In this document: positions 16,494-24,613 of the stretch, piece after piece | How the letters are laid out: every line of letters begins with the position of its first letter | Position numbering within the stretch: position 1 is the first letter of the stretch | Assembly: GCF_000381925.1 (NCBI RefSeq) | Contig: NZ_KB907307.1 | Location: 2,976,001-3,040,000 of the forward strand | DNA: 64,000 nt | Reading direction: 5' to 3' | From: Nocardia sp. BMG111209 | GTDB taxonomy: Bacteria; Actinomycetota; Actinomycetes; Mycobacteriales; Mycobacteriaceae | The notes under the pieces: generated by a model | Told to the model about the DNA's origin: nothing | Database searches by the model: none | The model's input: the letters and a program-made list of their open reading frames with translations, nothing else | Made by a program: the position numbers and the translations under genes

Positions 16494-16594
16494 CCCGCAC
16501 CACCGTTTTCACCCCCGCGCAGAGCGCCGACGTCGCCGTGTACTGCCGTGGCCGCCGCACCCCCGACCGGGTGCCGACTCGGAGGACCCCGTGA
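16490..16594 (+). CDS. Possible 34-residue coupled small ORF
   Basis: A GTG-started frame of 34 codons exactly bridges two genes. Its GTG overlaps the fusion-protein stop as GTGA, and its own TGA overlaps the hydrolase GTG start as GTGA. The peptide (VTRTTVFTPAQSADVAVYCR and 14 more residues) matches nothing I recognise. The exact double overlap is suggestive, but in high-GC DNA it can arise by chance. It may simply be a translational bridge or a remnant. Confidence 0.3.
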   Translation: MTRTTVFTPAQSADVAVYCRGRRTPDRVPTRRTP

Positions 16595-17544
16595 CGATCA
16601 CCGACACCGAGCTACCGGTGCCGATCAACGACGACCCCACTCGCATGGTGGTCGACGTCGACGGCATCCCGATCTCGGGCCTGTTCGCCCCCGCCGCCGA
16701 TCCCCGCGCCGTGGTCGTCGCCCTGCACGGCGGCGCAACGACTTCCGCGTACTTCGACTGCCCCGGCCATCCGGAACTGTCGCTGCTGCGGACCGGTCCT
16801 GACGCCGGATTCACCGTGATCGCGCTGGACCGGCCGGGCTACGGCAGCTCGCTGCCGTTCGGCGAGCAGGTGGCCGACGGACAGCTCCGGGTCGATCTGA
16901 TGTTCGGCGCGGTGGACCGGATCCTCGGCGAATTGCCGCGCGGCGCGGGGCTTTTCGTCCTCGCGCACTCGGCCGGTTGCGAACTGGCGGTGCGGATGGC
17001 CGCCGACGCCGGCCGGGGCGAGGGCCTGCTGGGCCTGGAACTGTCCGGCACCGGACGCGAACGCCAGCCGATCGCCGACGAAATCCTCTCCGTGCGACCG
17101 CGTCCGGACAACGTGAAGGTCGGCAAGCTGCTGTGGCAGCCGGGCCGGCTGTATCCGCCGGAGCACGTCGGCGGCGCGCTGATCGGCTCGAACGGCCCGC
17201 GCTACGAGGGCACCCTCGTGAACGAGTGGGCCGGGGAGATCTTCCCGGTACTGGGCCCGCGGGTGCGGGTCCCGGTGCGCTTCACCGTCGCCGATCACGA
17301 GCAGGTGTGGCGCAACGATCCCGCGGGCATGCCGGCGGTGGCCGAATTGTTCCCGGCCGTACCGCGATTGGTGTTCGCCACCCAGTACGACGCGGGCCAC
17401 AACATCAGCGTCGGCCGGACGGCCACCGCCTACCACTTGCAGGCACTGGCCTTCGCCGAGGAGTGTGTGGTGGCCCGGGAGTCCGGGGAGAACGCCGGTC
17501 CGGCAGAACAGTTCGGCGCCACGGCGCCGGGACGGAGGAGTTGA
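16591..17544 (+). CDS. Alpha/beta hydrolase
   Basis: A 317-residue alpha/beta hydrolase. The oxyanion region ALHGGATTSAYFD and LDRPGYGSS are followed by the nucleophile elbow AHSAGCE, a candidate acid in FTVADHEQVW, and the catalytic His in YDAGHNISVG. There is no signal peptide. GTG 16591 follows CGGAGGACCCC. It sits in the P450/aldolase operon, so it may hydrolyse an ester, lactone or CoA thioester intermediate; specificity is not readable. DoxX follows four bases after its stop. Confidence 0.85.
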   Translation: MTITDTELPVPINDDPTRMVVDVDGIPISGLFAPAADPRAVVVALHGGATTSAYFDCPGHPELSLLRTGPDAGFTVIALDRPGYGSSLPFGEQVADGQLRVDLMFGAVDRILGELPRGAGLFVLAHSAGCELAVRMAADAGRGEGLLGLELSGTGRERQPIADEILSVRPRPDNVKVGKLLWQPGRLYPPEHVGGALIGSNGPRYEGTLVNEWAGEIFPVLGPRVRVPVRFTVADHEQVWRNDPAGMPAVAELFPAVPRLVFATQYDAGHNISVGRTATAYHLQALAFAEECVVARESGENAGPAEQFGATAPGRRS

Positions 17545-17548
17545 GGCA

Positions 17549-18070
17549 ATGCACGTCACGGATGTCGCGCTGCTGCTGATCCGCGTGGTCGTGGGGATCA
17601 CCATGATCGCGCACGGGGTCAACCATTGGGTCGGCGGCGGCAAGATCGCCGGTACCGCACGGTGGTTCGGCGGCCTCGGCCTGAAACAGCCGGTGCTGCA
17701 GGCCTGGTTGAGCGTGCTGACCGAGGTCGGCGCGGGCGTACTGCTGATCGCCGGCCTGCTCACCTCGTTCGCGGCCGCGGCCGTCGTCTCGGTGATGCTG
17801 GTCGCGGGCCTGCTCGCGCACCGGCCCAACGGATTCTTCGTATTCAAGGAGGGCTACGAGTACGTGCTCGTACTCGCCGTGGTGTCGGTCGCGATCGGCA
17901 TCCTCGGGCCGGGCTGGCTGTCGCTGGACCACGCCGCGGGTATCGAGATCACCGGCTGGGCCGGCGGCGGTATCGCACTGCTGCTCGGTGTCGCCGGGAC
18001 CGCGGCCCTGCTGGCCACGTTCTACCGCCCGCAGCCCAAGGCCGCGGCGAACGAGCCCGCGGCTCAGTAG
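17549..18070 (+). CDS. DoxX-family integral membrane protein
   Basis: A 173-residue protein with four predicted membrane helices: VALLLIRVVVGITMIAHG, VLTEVGAGVLLIAGLLTSF, a paired helix around VSVMLVAGLLAH, and the C-terminal GIALLLGVAGTAALLATF. The first helix with MIAHGVNHW is typical of DoxX-like proteins. These often accompany oxidative catabolic genes, but their biochemical role is poorly defined. ATG 17549 follows GGAGGAGTTGAGGCA. Confidence 0.85.
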   Translation: MHVTDVALLLIRVVVGITMIAHGVNHWVGGGKIAGTARWFGGLGLKQPVLQAWLSVLTEVGAGVLLIAGLLTSFAAAAVVSVMLVAGLLAHRPNGFFVFKEGYEYVLVLAVVSVAIGILGPGWLSLDHAAGIEITGWAGGGIALLLGVAGTAALLATFYRPQPKAAANEPAAQ

Positions 18071-18125
18071 TGATCGGGTGAACGCGCTTGCGGCACCTAT
18101 TGTTCGGATGTCAGGAGGACAGCTG

Positions 18126-18944
18126 ATGCGGGTCGGATTCATCGGCCTCGGCAGCCAGGGCGGGCCGATGGCGCGCCGGATCGTCGAAGAAGGTTACGAG
18201 ACCACCCTGTGGGCGCGCCGCCCGGAATCGCTCGAGCCGTACGCCGATACGGCGGCGAAGTCGGCGGCCACCCCGGCGGAGCTGGCGGCCGCCAGCGATC
18301 TGGTGTGCCTGTGCGTGGTCGCCGACACCGACGTCCGCGCGGTGCTCGAGGGTGAGAACGGCGTACTGGCCGGCCTGCAGCCGGGCGGTATCGTCGCCGT
18401 GCACTCCACCGTGCACCCCGACACCTGCCGCGAACTGGCCGACAAGGCGGCCGCACAAGGTGTTTCGCTCATCGACGCCCCGGTCAGCGGCGGCGGCATC
18501 GGCGCGGCCGAACGCCGCCTGCTGGTGATGGTCGGCGGCCCCGACGACGTGGTGGCGAAGGTGCGACCGGTCTTCGAGACCTATGCGAACCCGATGGTCC
18601 ACCTCGGTGGCATCGGCTCCGGTCAGGTCGCGAAACTGCTGAACAACCTGCTGTTCACCGCGAACCTCGCCACCTCCGCCACCGCCCTCGCCCTCGGCGA
18701 GTCGCTCGGTGTCGACCCGGCCAACCTCGGCAAGGTCATCTCGCACGGCACCGCGAACAGCTTCGCCCTCGGCCGCATCGTCGACGCCGGCGGCACCCTG
18801 GACCGCCTGGCCCAGCACGCCGGCGGCCTGCTCCGCAAGGACGTCGGCCTGATCGCCGAACTGGCCGAGAGTGCCGGCGCCACACCGGGAGTCGTCCTCG
18901 ACGCCGCCGACGCGACCCTGGGCCTGATGAACTACCCGCGCTGA
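18126..18944 (+). CDS. 3-hydroxyisobutyrate dehydrogenase-like NAD(P)-dependent oxidoreductase
   Basis: A 272-residue beta-hydroxyacid dehydrogenase. The Rossmann motif is VGFIGLGSQGGPMA, the substrate-binding block IDAPVSGGGIGA, and the catalytic Lys lies in QVAKLLNNLL. ATG 18126 follows AGGAGGACAGCTG. It oxidises a 3-hydroxy acid (or reduces the semialdehyde). A second family member follows at 19077; the pair is probably specialised for two substrates or stereochemistries of the same pathway. Confidence 0.88.
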   Translation: MRVGFIGLGSQGGPMARRIVEEGYETTLWARRPESLEPYADTAAKSAATPAELAAASDLVCLCVVADTDVRAVLEGENGVLAGLQPGGIVAVHSTVHPDTCRELADKAAAQGVSLIDAPVSGGGIGAAERRLLVMVGGPDDVVAKVRPVFETYANPMVHLGGIGSGQVAKLLNNLLFTANLATSATALALGESLGVDPANLGKVISHGTANSFALGRIVDAGGTLDRLAQHAGGLLRKDVGLIAELAESAGATPGVVLDAADATLGLMNYPR

Positions 18945-19076
18945 CCCGTGCCCGCCCCGCCTCCCCCCGGACCCGGCCCGGGTGCCGCGGCGATCCCTGC
19001 TGCCACCATCGCTTCCGCCCCGGCGGCGGTCACCCGAGGGCAGTGCTCACCACTCATCGACGAGGAGACGATTCAC

Positions 19077-19868
19077 ATGCGACTGGGATTCGTAGGCGCC
19101 GGCCGCATGGGCCGGCCGATGGTGGACCGGCTGGTACAGGCCGGCCACGATGTCCACGTGCTGGGCCGCTCACCCGAGAGCCGCACCGCCCTGGCCGATT
19201 CCGGCGCCGTGGTGCACGCCACGCTCGCCGACGTCGCCGCGGACGCGGACGTCGTCCTGGTCTGCGTCTTCACCGACGGCCAGGTCCGGCAGGTATGCGT
19301 CGACGACGGCCTGCTCGCCGCCATGCGCCCCGGCGCCACCCTGGTGGTGCACACCACCTGCAATCCCCGCACGGTCGAGGGTCTCGCCGAACACGCTGCC
19401 CGGCACAGCGTCTCGGTGACGGATGCCGCCGTCAGCGGCGGCCCCCACGACATCGCCGCGGGCCGCCTGACCATCCTCGTCGGCGGCGACGAGGCCGCCT
19501 TCGACGCGGCCCGCCCGGCCCTGTCCGCCTACGGCGACCCGGTCCTGCACGTGGGCCCGCTCGGCCACGGCCAGCGCGTGAAACTCGTCAACAACGCCGT
19601 CTTCACCGCCAACATCGGATTGCTCTCCGCCGCAGTCGATCTCGGCAAACAGCTCGGCGTCGACGAGGCCACCCTGCTGTCCGCCCTCCCCCACGGCAGC
19701 GCCGCCAGCCGCGCCCTGCTGGGCGTCGCCGGAAAGGGTTCGGTCGCAGCGTTCTTCGATTCCGTCGGCGAATTCGTCCGCAAGGACATCGCCGTGGTCC
19801 GCAGCGTCACCGCCGACCTCGGCACCGACCTCGGCGTCCTCGACACGGTCATCCCGGCCGACTCCTGA
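19077..19868 (+). CDS. Second 3-hydroxyisobutyrate dehydrogenase-like oxidoreductase
   Basis: A 263-residue paralogue of the preceding gene. The Rossmann motif is LGFVGAGRMGRPMV, the substrate block TDAAVSGGPHDIAAG, and the catalytic-type Lys lies in RVKLVNNAVF. ATG 19077 follows GAGGAGACGATTCAC. A 132-bp Pro/Gly-rich gap with no recognisable gene separates it from its neighbour. It is the last intact gene before a stretch of decayed sequence, so it may close the operon that began at 10730. Confidence 0.85.
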   Translation: MRLGFVGAGRMGRPMVDRLVQAGHDVHVLGRSPESRTALADSGAVVHATLADVAADADVVLVCVFTDGQVRQVCVDDGLLAAMRPGATLVVHTTCNPRTVEGLAEHAARHSVSVTDAAVSGGPHDIAAGRLTILVGGDEAAFDAARPALSAYGDPVLHVGPLGHGQRVKLVNNAVFTANIGLLSAAVDLGKQLGVDEATLLSALPHGSAASRALLGVAGKGSVAAFFDSVGEFVRKDIAVVRSVTADLGTDLGVLDTVIPADS

Positions 19869-19904
19869 CCGGCGCGGCCGGCAGCGCCCAGCTCGGCCGG
19901 ACCA

Positions 19905-20035
19905 TCACCCCACGCGTGCTGGCGTGTTCCGGCAAGCGCCGAAGAACGCCCGCAGATCCGCGACCAGGAGATCGGGAGCCTGCCGTGCGGCGTAGTGACC
20001 GCCGCGATCATGGGCGGTGAAGGCCAGCGGACCGG
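19905..20035 (-). pseudogene. Alpha/beta (epoxide-type) hydrolase C-terminal remnant
   Basis: On the minus strand a frame ending at 19905 encodes DRGGHYAARQAPDLLVADLR followed by AFF and a short tail. This is the catalytic-His region and final helix of epoxide-hydrolase-like alpha/beta hydrolases (usual form DRGGHFAAWEEPE). Nothing upstream continues the domain, so only about 40 codons remain. It is a truncated relic. Confidence 0.6.
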
Positions 20036-20540
20036 ATGCGGATGCTCGGCAAGGACCCGATCGGACGGCCAGTCGCCGGCGATCGCCCGCGGCGAGTGCT
20101 TCTTCGCGATCGGATGAGCGAGCCCGACTCCGGCTCGGACCTCGCCGGCGTGCGCACCAGGGCCGTACGGGCCGAGGACGGCTGGCGGATCATCGGCACC
20201 AAAGGGTGTGGACCTCCGGGCCCATCTTCATCTGCCTGGCCTGCAGCCGCCCGCTGGACCGTGAGCACCGGCACGACGGGCTCTCCCCGTTCATCGTGGA
20301 TCTGTGTTCCCCCGCCGTGGACATCCGGCCGATCATATAGATGACCGGGTCACACCAACCGTGCTCGGCACCACTACCGAAGGCGACATCGCCGAATTCG
20401 CCGGCGCGCTCACGGATGCCGCCGCGCCACCGGAGAACCGGAAGCTGGTCGACGAGGCCGCGTTGCAGCGGCCCGGATTCACTCTGCGGGGCGGCACCAA
20501 CAAAGTGCGGGGTCATCGCACCAGGCGTCCACCCTCTGCG
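20036..20540 (+). pseudogene. Broken acyl-CoA dehydrogenase (frameshifts and internal deletion)
   Basis: The ACAD motif MSEPDSGSDLAGVRTRAVRA is clear but out of frame with the preceding IARGECFFAI, implying a one-base loss. A second shift near 20205 moves WTSG...LSPFIVDL into another frame, which stops at TAG 20337-20339. It resumes near 20341 with the C-terminal FTLRGGTNKVRG, so about the middle third of the protein is gone. It was once a FadE-like flavoprotein and cannot be functional. Confidence 0.75.
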
Positions 20541-21048
20541 ACGACACGCTGTGGCACCAGCTCGGTGAGCTCGGCCTCACCCGCCCTCACCGGGCCCGAG
20601 CAGCCGACGGGAGCGGCGCGGGCTGGTACGAGGCCGCGGAACTCCTGCGCGCAGCCGCTTACCACGGTGTCGCGCGCCCCTGGCCGAACACGACCTGCTC
20701 GCTGCTGGACACCGCCGGGCTCGAGACCGACGACGCCCGCCGCATCGTATGTGTCCTCGAAAGCGGTACCGCCACCGATTGTTCCCTGCGCGTCCTGGGC
20801 CGACCGTGTGGTCGCCGTCCGGGCCGAGAACGGCAGCCGGCGAGTCGCCGAGTCGCCGACATCGGCATCGCCGGCGAACCACGGGACACAGTATCCGGCG
20901 CGGCACTGTCCGGCACCGAGATCCCGGAAACCTTGGTGCACCAGCTTTTCCTGCGCGGCGCGCTCGGCCGCGGCCCGCAGGTGTGCGCCGTGCTCGACCG
21001 AATCCTCGAATCCTCCCATTACCACCAGGGATGGCGAGTGAATACATA
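20541..21048 (+). pseudogene. Second decayed acyl-CoA dehydrogenase, N-terminal half
   Basis: Fragments in more than one frame read as an ACAD N-terminal and middle region: LWHQLGELGLT, GSGAGWYEAAELLRAAAYHG, LLDTAGLETDDARR, then a later in-frame GAALSGTEIPETLVHQLFLR and VCAVLDRILESS. Intervening frameshifts break the chain, and it ends near 21048, against the 3' end of the CMP-kinase-like gene. It looks like the partner of the preceding pseudogene; ACADs of this type are often encoded in pairs, as at 35471-37913. Confidence 0.65.
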
Positions 21049-21720
21049 GGCGAGCACCTGTGCGACAAGTTCGTCGAGGTCGATGGCACTGGTATCGAAT
21101 ACCGCGACTCCGGATCGCGGGTGAAGGAAATCGCTTACTGCCGCATCAGCCGCATCCCGTTCGGCAGCTCGAATTCCACCTTCGCAGACGTCGGTACGGC
21201 GTGCTTGCGCCTCCCGGTCGACCACGAGCAGGATTTTGACTTCGGCGTCGGGCACGACGACGGTTGTCGCATCACGCCCGTCGATGACGATGCCGCCGTA
21301 CTCGGATACGGCTTGCCGTACGATCTCCCGCTGCCGCGTGTTCATGATTTCCCGGACTCCGGAATGCCGAGCAATCATCGGCACAACGCTGCTCACCTCG
21401 GCGGTTTTGAGCTGATCGGAAACATCGTAGCCGGCCAAAGTAACCGCGGTATTTCCGTCTTCGAACGAAACGAAGACCGGATAGCTGCCCGCAGCGACGA
21501 CCGTCGCGCCGTCGGCATTATCGAGCGAGAGGCCCTGAGTGACACACCACAGCGCAAGGGCCCGATACAGCAGACCGGCATTGAAATAGGGAATCCGGAG
21601 CCGTTGCGCCACAGAGGTACACACCGACGACTTGCCGGTTGCGACACCCCCGTCGACCGCGATGACAAGGCGGGACCCGCTACGACGTGGTTGAATACCC
21701 ACCAGAAGAGTGTAGTTCAC
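21019..21720 (-). CDS. Cytidylate kinase-like P-loop kinase
   Basis: About 233 residues and related to Cmk. The P-loop is IAVDGGVATGKSS (usual GPxGxGKS). FNAGLLYRALALW corresponds to the DTGAMYRA block. ARHSGVREIMNTRQREI and IDGRDATTVVVPDAEVKILL match the CMP-binding GRDIGTVVFPDA region. It would phosphorylate CMP/dCMP or a related nucleotide or sugar. It is divergent from housekeeping Cmk and lies outside that gene's usual context, so a pathway-specific role is likely. The start is uncertain (GTG 21720, GTG 21702 or an upstream TTG). Lower GC than its neighbours. Confidence 0.8.
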   Translation of the reverse strand: MNYTLLVGIQPRRSGSRLVIAVDGGVATGKSSVCTSVAQRLRIPYFNAGLLYRALALWCVTQGLSLDNADGATVVAAGSYPVFVSFEDGNTAVTLAGYDVSDQLKTAEVSSVVPMIARHSGVREIMNTRQREIVRQAVSEYGGIVIDGRDATTVVVPDAEVKILLVVDREAQARRTDVCEGGIRAAERDAADAAVSDFLHPRSGVAVFDTSAIDLDELVAQVLAYVFTRHPWW

Positions 21721-21846
21721 GCAGACACTCTTCGAGAGTCGAAACAATCTGCATGACAGCAGGATTCGGCCCGGACAGCGTTCCCTACCGACCGGTTCCT
21801 GCTACACTTTGCCATTCGCCGAGAACCCAACGGTAGGACACCGACC

Positions 21847-22368
21847 ATGTCGAGCAGCGACCGAATAGCTGCAGTGCGCGCGATCGAATCACAACAGTTA
21901 CTGCTGCCACTCGACGATCCATACAAACCCGTACGGTCTGATCCCATCATGGCAGTCGGCGACGGTCCGGTGATCTCGGACCCGTCGTGCATCTTCTGTC
22001 GCCATGCAGATCCCACTGTCAACACGGTCGTTCGCCGCCGTGGCACGATGTACGCCCGCTGGGACAATTTTCCGGCCAGTCGAGGACATATCGAAATCGT
22101 ACCGTTCAGACATATTCTGTCATTTTTCGACATGTCCGAGCGGGAAACACGAGATCTACATATTCTTGCACAATCCATGCGCAAAAAGCTTGATTCCATG
22201 TTCTGCCCGGACGGATTCACCATAGGCGTCAATGACGGATCGGCCGCGGGACGTACCGTACCTCATCTTCATCTCCACATAATTCCACGGTGGTACGGAG
22301 ATGTTCCGGATCCGCGCGGTGGGATCCGGCAGGTATTCTCCGACTGCGACCCGGATTCCTGGAGCTAA
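21847..22368 (+). CDS. HIT-family (histidine triad) protein
   Basis: A 173-residue HIT protein. The N-terminal CIFC pair, RWDNFPASRGHIEIVPFRH, and the triad HLHLHIIPRW near residue 145 with the following PRGGIRQVF are diagnostic. HIT proteins hydrolyse or transfer nucleoside-monophosphate groups through the middle triad His. It is transcribed divergently from the CMP-kinase-like gene and converges with a methyltransferase, overlapping its stop. Codon use is AT-richer than in the flanking catabolic genes, a sign of transfer. The substrate nucleotide is not known. Confidence 0.88.
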   Translation: MSSSDRIAAVRAIESQQLLLPLDDPYKPVRSDPIMAVGDGPVISDPSCIFCRHADPTVNTVVRRRGTMYARWDNFPASRGHIEIVPFRHILSFFDMSERETRDLHILAQSMRKKLDSMFCPDGFTIGVNDGSAAGRTVPHLHLHIIPRWYGDVPDPRGGIRQVFSDCDPDSWS

Positions 22369-22970
22369 TATCTTTCCGGTTTGACCGCTATGGCGAGAAG
22401 CCAGTCATTTCGAGACGGTCCGGTTATTCGAATCCGTTCGAAGCCGGCCCGCAGTAGCCAACCGTTCAGCTCCGGCCTGCTGGTATAGGTGAAGAACCGG
22501 CCATCGCCGCGGCGTTCACTTCCCCGTCCCTCCTTCATACTCAAGCCGATCGGTGCTCCGGGCCGCAGTATTTCGAAGCACCGTGACACAACCGCGGGGA
22601 TCTCGTGTCGCCGCAAATGCAGCATACTGCCACATGCCCATATCCCACCGGCCGAGCCGCGTGCGAACGGCAGAGCAAGCAGATCGGCGTTGACACCGAG
22701 AACCCGTCGCGACATATCTGCCTCGACGAGACATCGCCGCAACAGTGCGGGACTTGCGTCGACCGCTATCACGGAGTGCCCCGATTCGACTATCCGCCGC
22801 GCATCTCTGCCCCCACCTGAGCCCAGATCAATAACGGTCGAATCGCTCCGCAGGAAATTCATGAATTCCATCAGGTCCGCTTCGAGGCCATGGAAGAACT
22901 CGAAAGAACCGGTTCGCTCGATGTAATGTGCGGCATTGGTTTCGTACCACGACAGGGTGTCGCCGTCCAT
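22365..22970 (-). CDS. Class I SAM-dependent methyltransferase
   Basis: A 201-residue methyltransferase. Motif I is VIDLGSGGGRDARR, the acidic loop is VIAVDASPALL, and the GGIWACGSMLHL region is motif IV-like. The C-terminal GRFFTYTSRPELNGWLLRAGF suggests a small-molecule rather than DNA methyltransferase. ATG 22970 lies one base after the stop of the membrane protein gene, so the two are cotranscribed. Its acceptor is unknown. Confidence 0.82.
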   Translation of the reverse strand: MDGDTLSWYETNAAHYIERTGSFEFFHGLEADLMEFMNFLRSDSTVIDLGSGGGRDARRIVESGHSVIAVDASPALLRRCLVEADMSRRVLGVNADLLALPFARGSAGGIWACGSMLHLRRHEIPAVVSRCFEILRPGAPIGLSMKEGRGSERRGDGRFFTYTSRPELNGWLLRAGFERIRITGPSRNDWLLAIAVKPERY

Positions 22971-22971
22971 G

Positions 22972-23739
22972 TCACATCTCGTCGAATCCGTGCGCCTGCA
23001 TCCGCAGGGCCAGTTCATTCAACAGTTCCGGCACCTCGGATGAGGCGAGAGCGAGATATTCGCTCTTGGCGTCGAAGCTCAGGCAGCCGCGGAAATTATG
23101 GTTATTGTCCCGGATCGGCGAAGCGAAAACCGCACCACGATGACGAACCCGCTGGAACTCGTCCCATGCCAACCCCATCACTGCGGCATTGCCCTCCGCA
23201 GCTCGCAGGGCATCGAACGCCGCCTCGGTATTCGCGACCGCCGCGAGCTTCTCCGCATCGAATGCCGCCTCGGTATTGTTCTCCCAGCACATGCCCACGA
23301 CACCCTGCCCACGCCTCGGCTCGAACTTGCGAAGCACGATATTGCCGCCGAGTCGATAGGTGGCGACGCGGTGCAGCCGCCTCTCCCCGAGCGGCCCCCA
23401 CGGCCGCTTCATCTGCCATGCGTGCAAACCGAAATCTTCGAAATGGGAACCTTTCGTCACGCGGTCCGCCTCTCGGATCATCTTTCCGAACTGGACGAGC
23501 ACCTCCCGCTCGAGTTGCGTACGCCGACCGACCAGGCTCCGCTGCGCCCGAGCAGCGAAGGGGCCGAGGGTGAAGACTGCCGCAACAACCAACAGCACCG
23601 GTATGAGCACCGGCACGCGGTCGGTCACGTCGGCCCACAGTCGTTGATCGGGAAAGCTCTGGCTCTTGGCAGCCAGAACCGCCAGCGCCGCAGTGGCAAT
23701 ACCCTTGTCCCAAGCGGCAGCAACCTTAGATCTCAACAC
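22972..23739 (-). CDS. Membrane-anchored protein with a GAF-like soluble domain
   Basis: A 255-residue protein. One strong transmembrane helix lies at about residues 43-64 (VPVLIPVLLVVAAVFTLGPF), followed by a charged helix and a soluble domain. The domain reads RGQGVVGMCWENN ... RGAVFASPIRDNNHNFRGCLSFD, a pattern like GAF/sensor domains. It contains an internal NTEAAFDA repeat. GTG is used as the start. Function unknown; it may sense a ligand or anchor an activity near the membrane. It is cotranscribed with the methyltransferase. Confidence 0.6.
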   Translation of the reverse strand: MLRSKVAAAWDKGIATAALAVLAAKSQSFPDQRLWADVTDRVPVLIPVLLVVAAVFTLGPFAARAQRSLVGRRTQLEREVLVQFGKMIREADRVTKGSHFEDFGLHAWQMKRPWGPLGERRLHRVATYRLGGNIVLRKFEPRRGQGVVGMCWENNTEAAFDAEKLAAVANTEAAFDALRAAEGNAAVMGLAWDEFQRVRHRGAVFASPIRDNNHNFRGCLSFDAKSEYLALASSEVPELLNELALRMQAHGFDEM

Positions 23740-23881
23740 CGATTCCTATCGATTCCACCAGCGCACAACGAACCTTCATCTTCGGGCGACGCGGATGCTA
23801 CCGCAGCGGAGTGACCGGTACCACATGGCGACCAGCCGGTTTACCACACGCCTCGCAGTATCAGCGTGTGATACGTCAATA

Positions 23882-24613
23882 ATGTTAGTACGCAACAGAT
23901 TTCGTGAGCACGATCGACACCCAGCTGTTAGGCTTGTCCGGGTGGGGCCAACTGAATTTTGTGACAGATCGGACCTGTGTGCCGAGTTTTCCGGGACCGC
24001 GGATACCGAATTCTCGCGCACGTATCCCCGGACCGGGCGATACCTGGCTGCGACGGCCGACAGCGTAGCGGTCGTCGATCTTTCACCGCTGGTCGTGGGG
24101 CATGTACTGGTTTGCCCTCGGATGCACTATTTCAGCGCCGCCCAAGCGATAGCAGATCCCGAATGCGACTTCAAGATGTTCCTGGTCGGGTTTCTCAAAA
24201 TATACGCGGACATTTTCGGACGATTCGTAATACTCGAACACGGATCGACCGAAGCGATGCGGTCGGCCTGCATCAGTCACGCGCATCTTCATGTACTGCC
24301 ACTCGCACTCGAACCCATGGTCGAGCGCATGACCGACGACGGGCTGCCGCTCTCAATACTGGACGGTTGGCAAGAAGTAGCTGGTTTGTGCATCGACCGG
24401 TTGCCGTACTATCTTGCCTCCGATGGGGAACGATTCTTCGTCGCCCGGCCACAGCGACGCATGATCAGCCAGTATCTCAGAGTAGTAGCCGGGGCGAGCA
24501 TCGCAATTCCTCCGGAGGAATGCGACTGGGCAGTTGTGGTAAGGCGAGAACTTTTTCATCGAACTATTCATTGCTGGGCGACCGGAGTCGCCACCGAAGG
24601 AGCTGTGTTGTGA
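23882..24613 (+). CDS. HIT/GalT-like nucleotide-processing protein
   Basis: A second histidine-triad protein: SHAHLHVLPL is the HxHxHx triad, and VVDLSPLVVGHVLVCPRMHY matches the strand before it. The N-terminal CDRSDLCAEF resembles the zinc-binding CxxC of larger HIT/GalT-like proteins, with altered spacing. A C-terminal extension of ~90 residues goes beyond the HIT core. The start is uncertain (ATG 23882 or GTG 23942); no clear ribosome site. Its stop overlaps the next GTG as GTGA, so it is translationally coupled to the ThiL-like protein. Confidence 0.72.
   Translation: MLVRNRFREHDRHPAVRLVRVGPTEFCDRSDLCAEFSGTADTEFSRTYPRTGRYLAATADSVAVVDLSPLVVGHVLVCPRMHYFSAAQAIADPECDFKMFLVGFLKIYADIFGRFVILEHGSTEAMRSACISHAHLHVLPLALEPMVERMTDDGLPLSILDGWQEVAGLCIDRLPYYLASDGERFFVARPQRRMISQYLRVVAGASIAIPPEECDWAVVVRRELFHRTIHCWATGVATEGAVL

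Noticed and set aside
20036-21048. A functional acyl-CoA dehydrogenase here
   Set aside because: Frameshifts, a stop and a missing central region break the chain.
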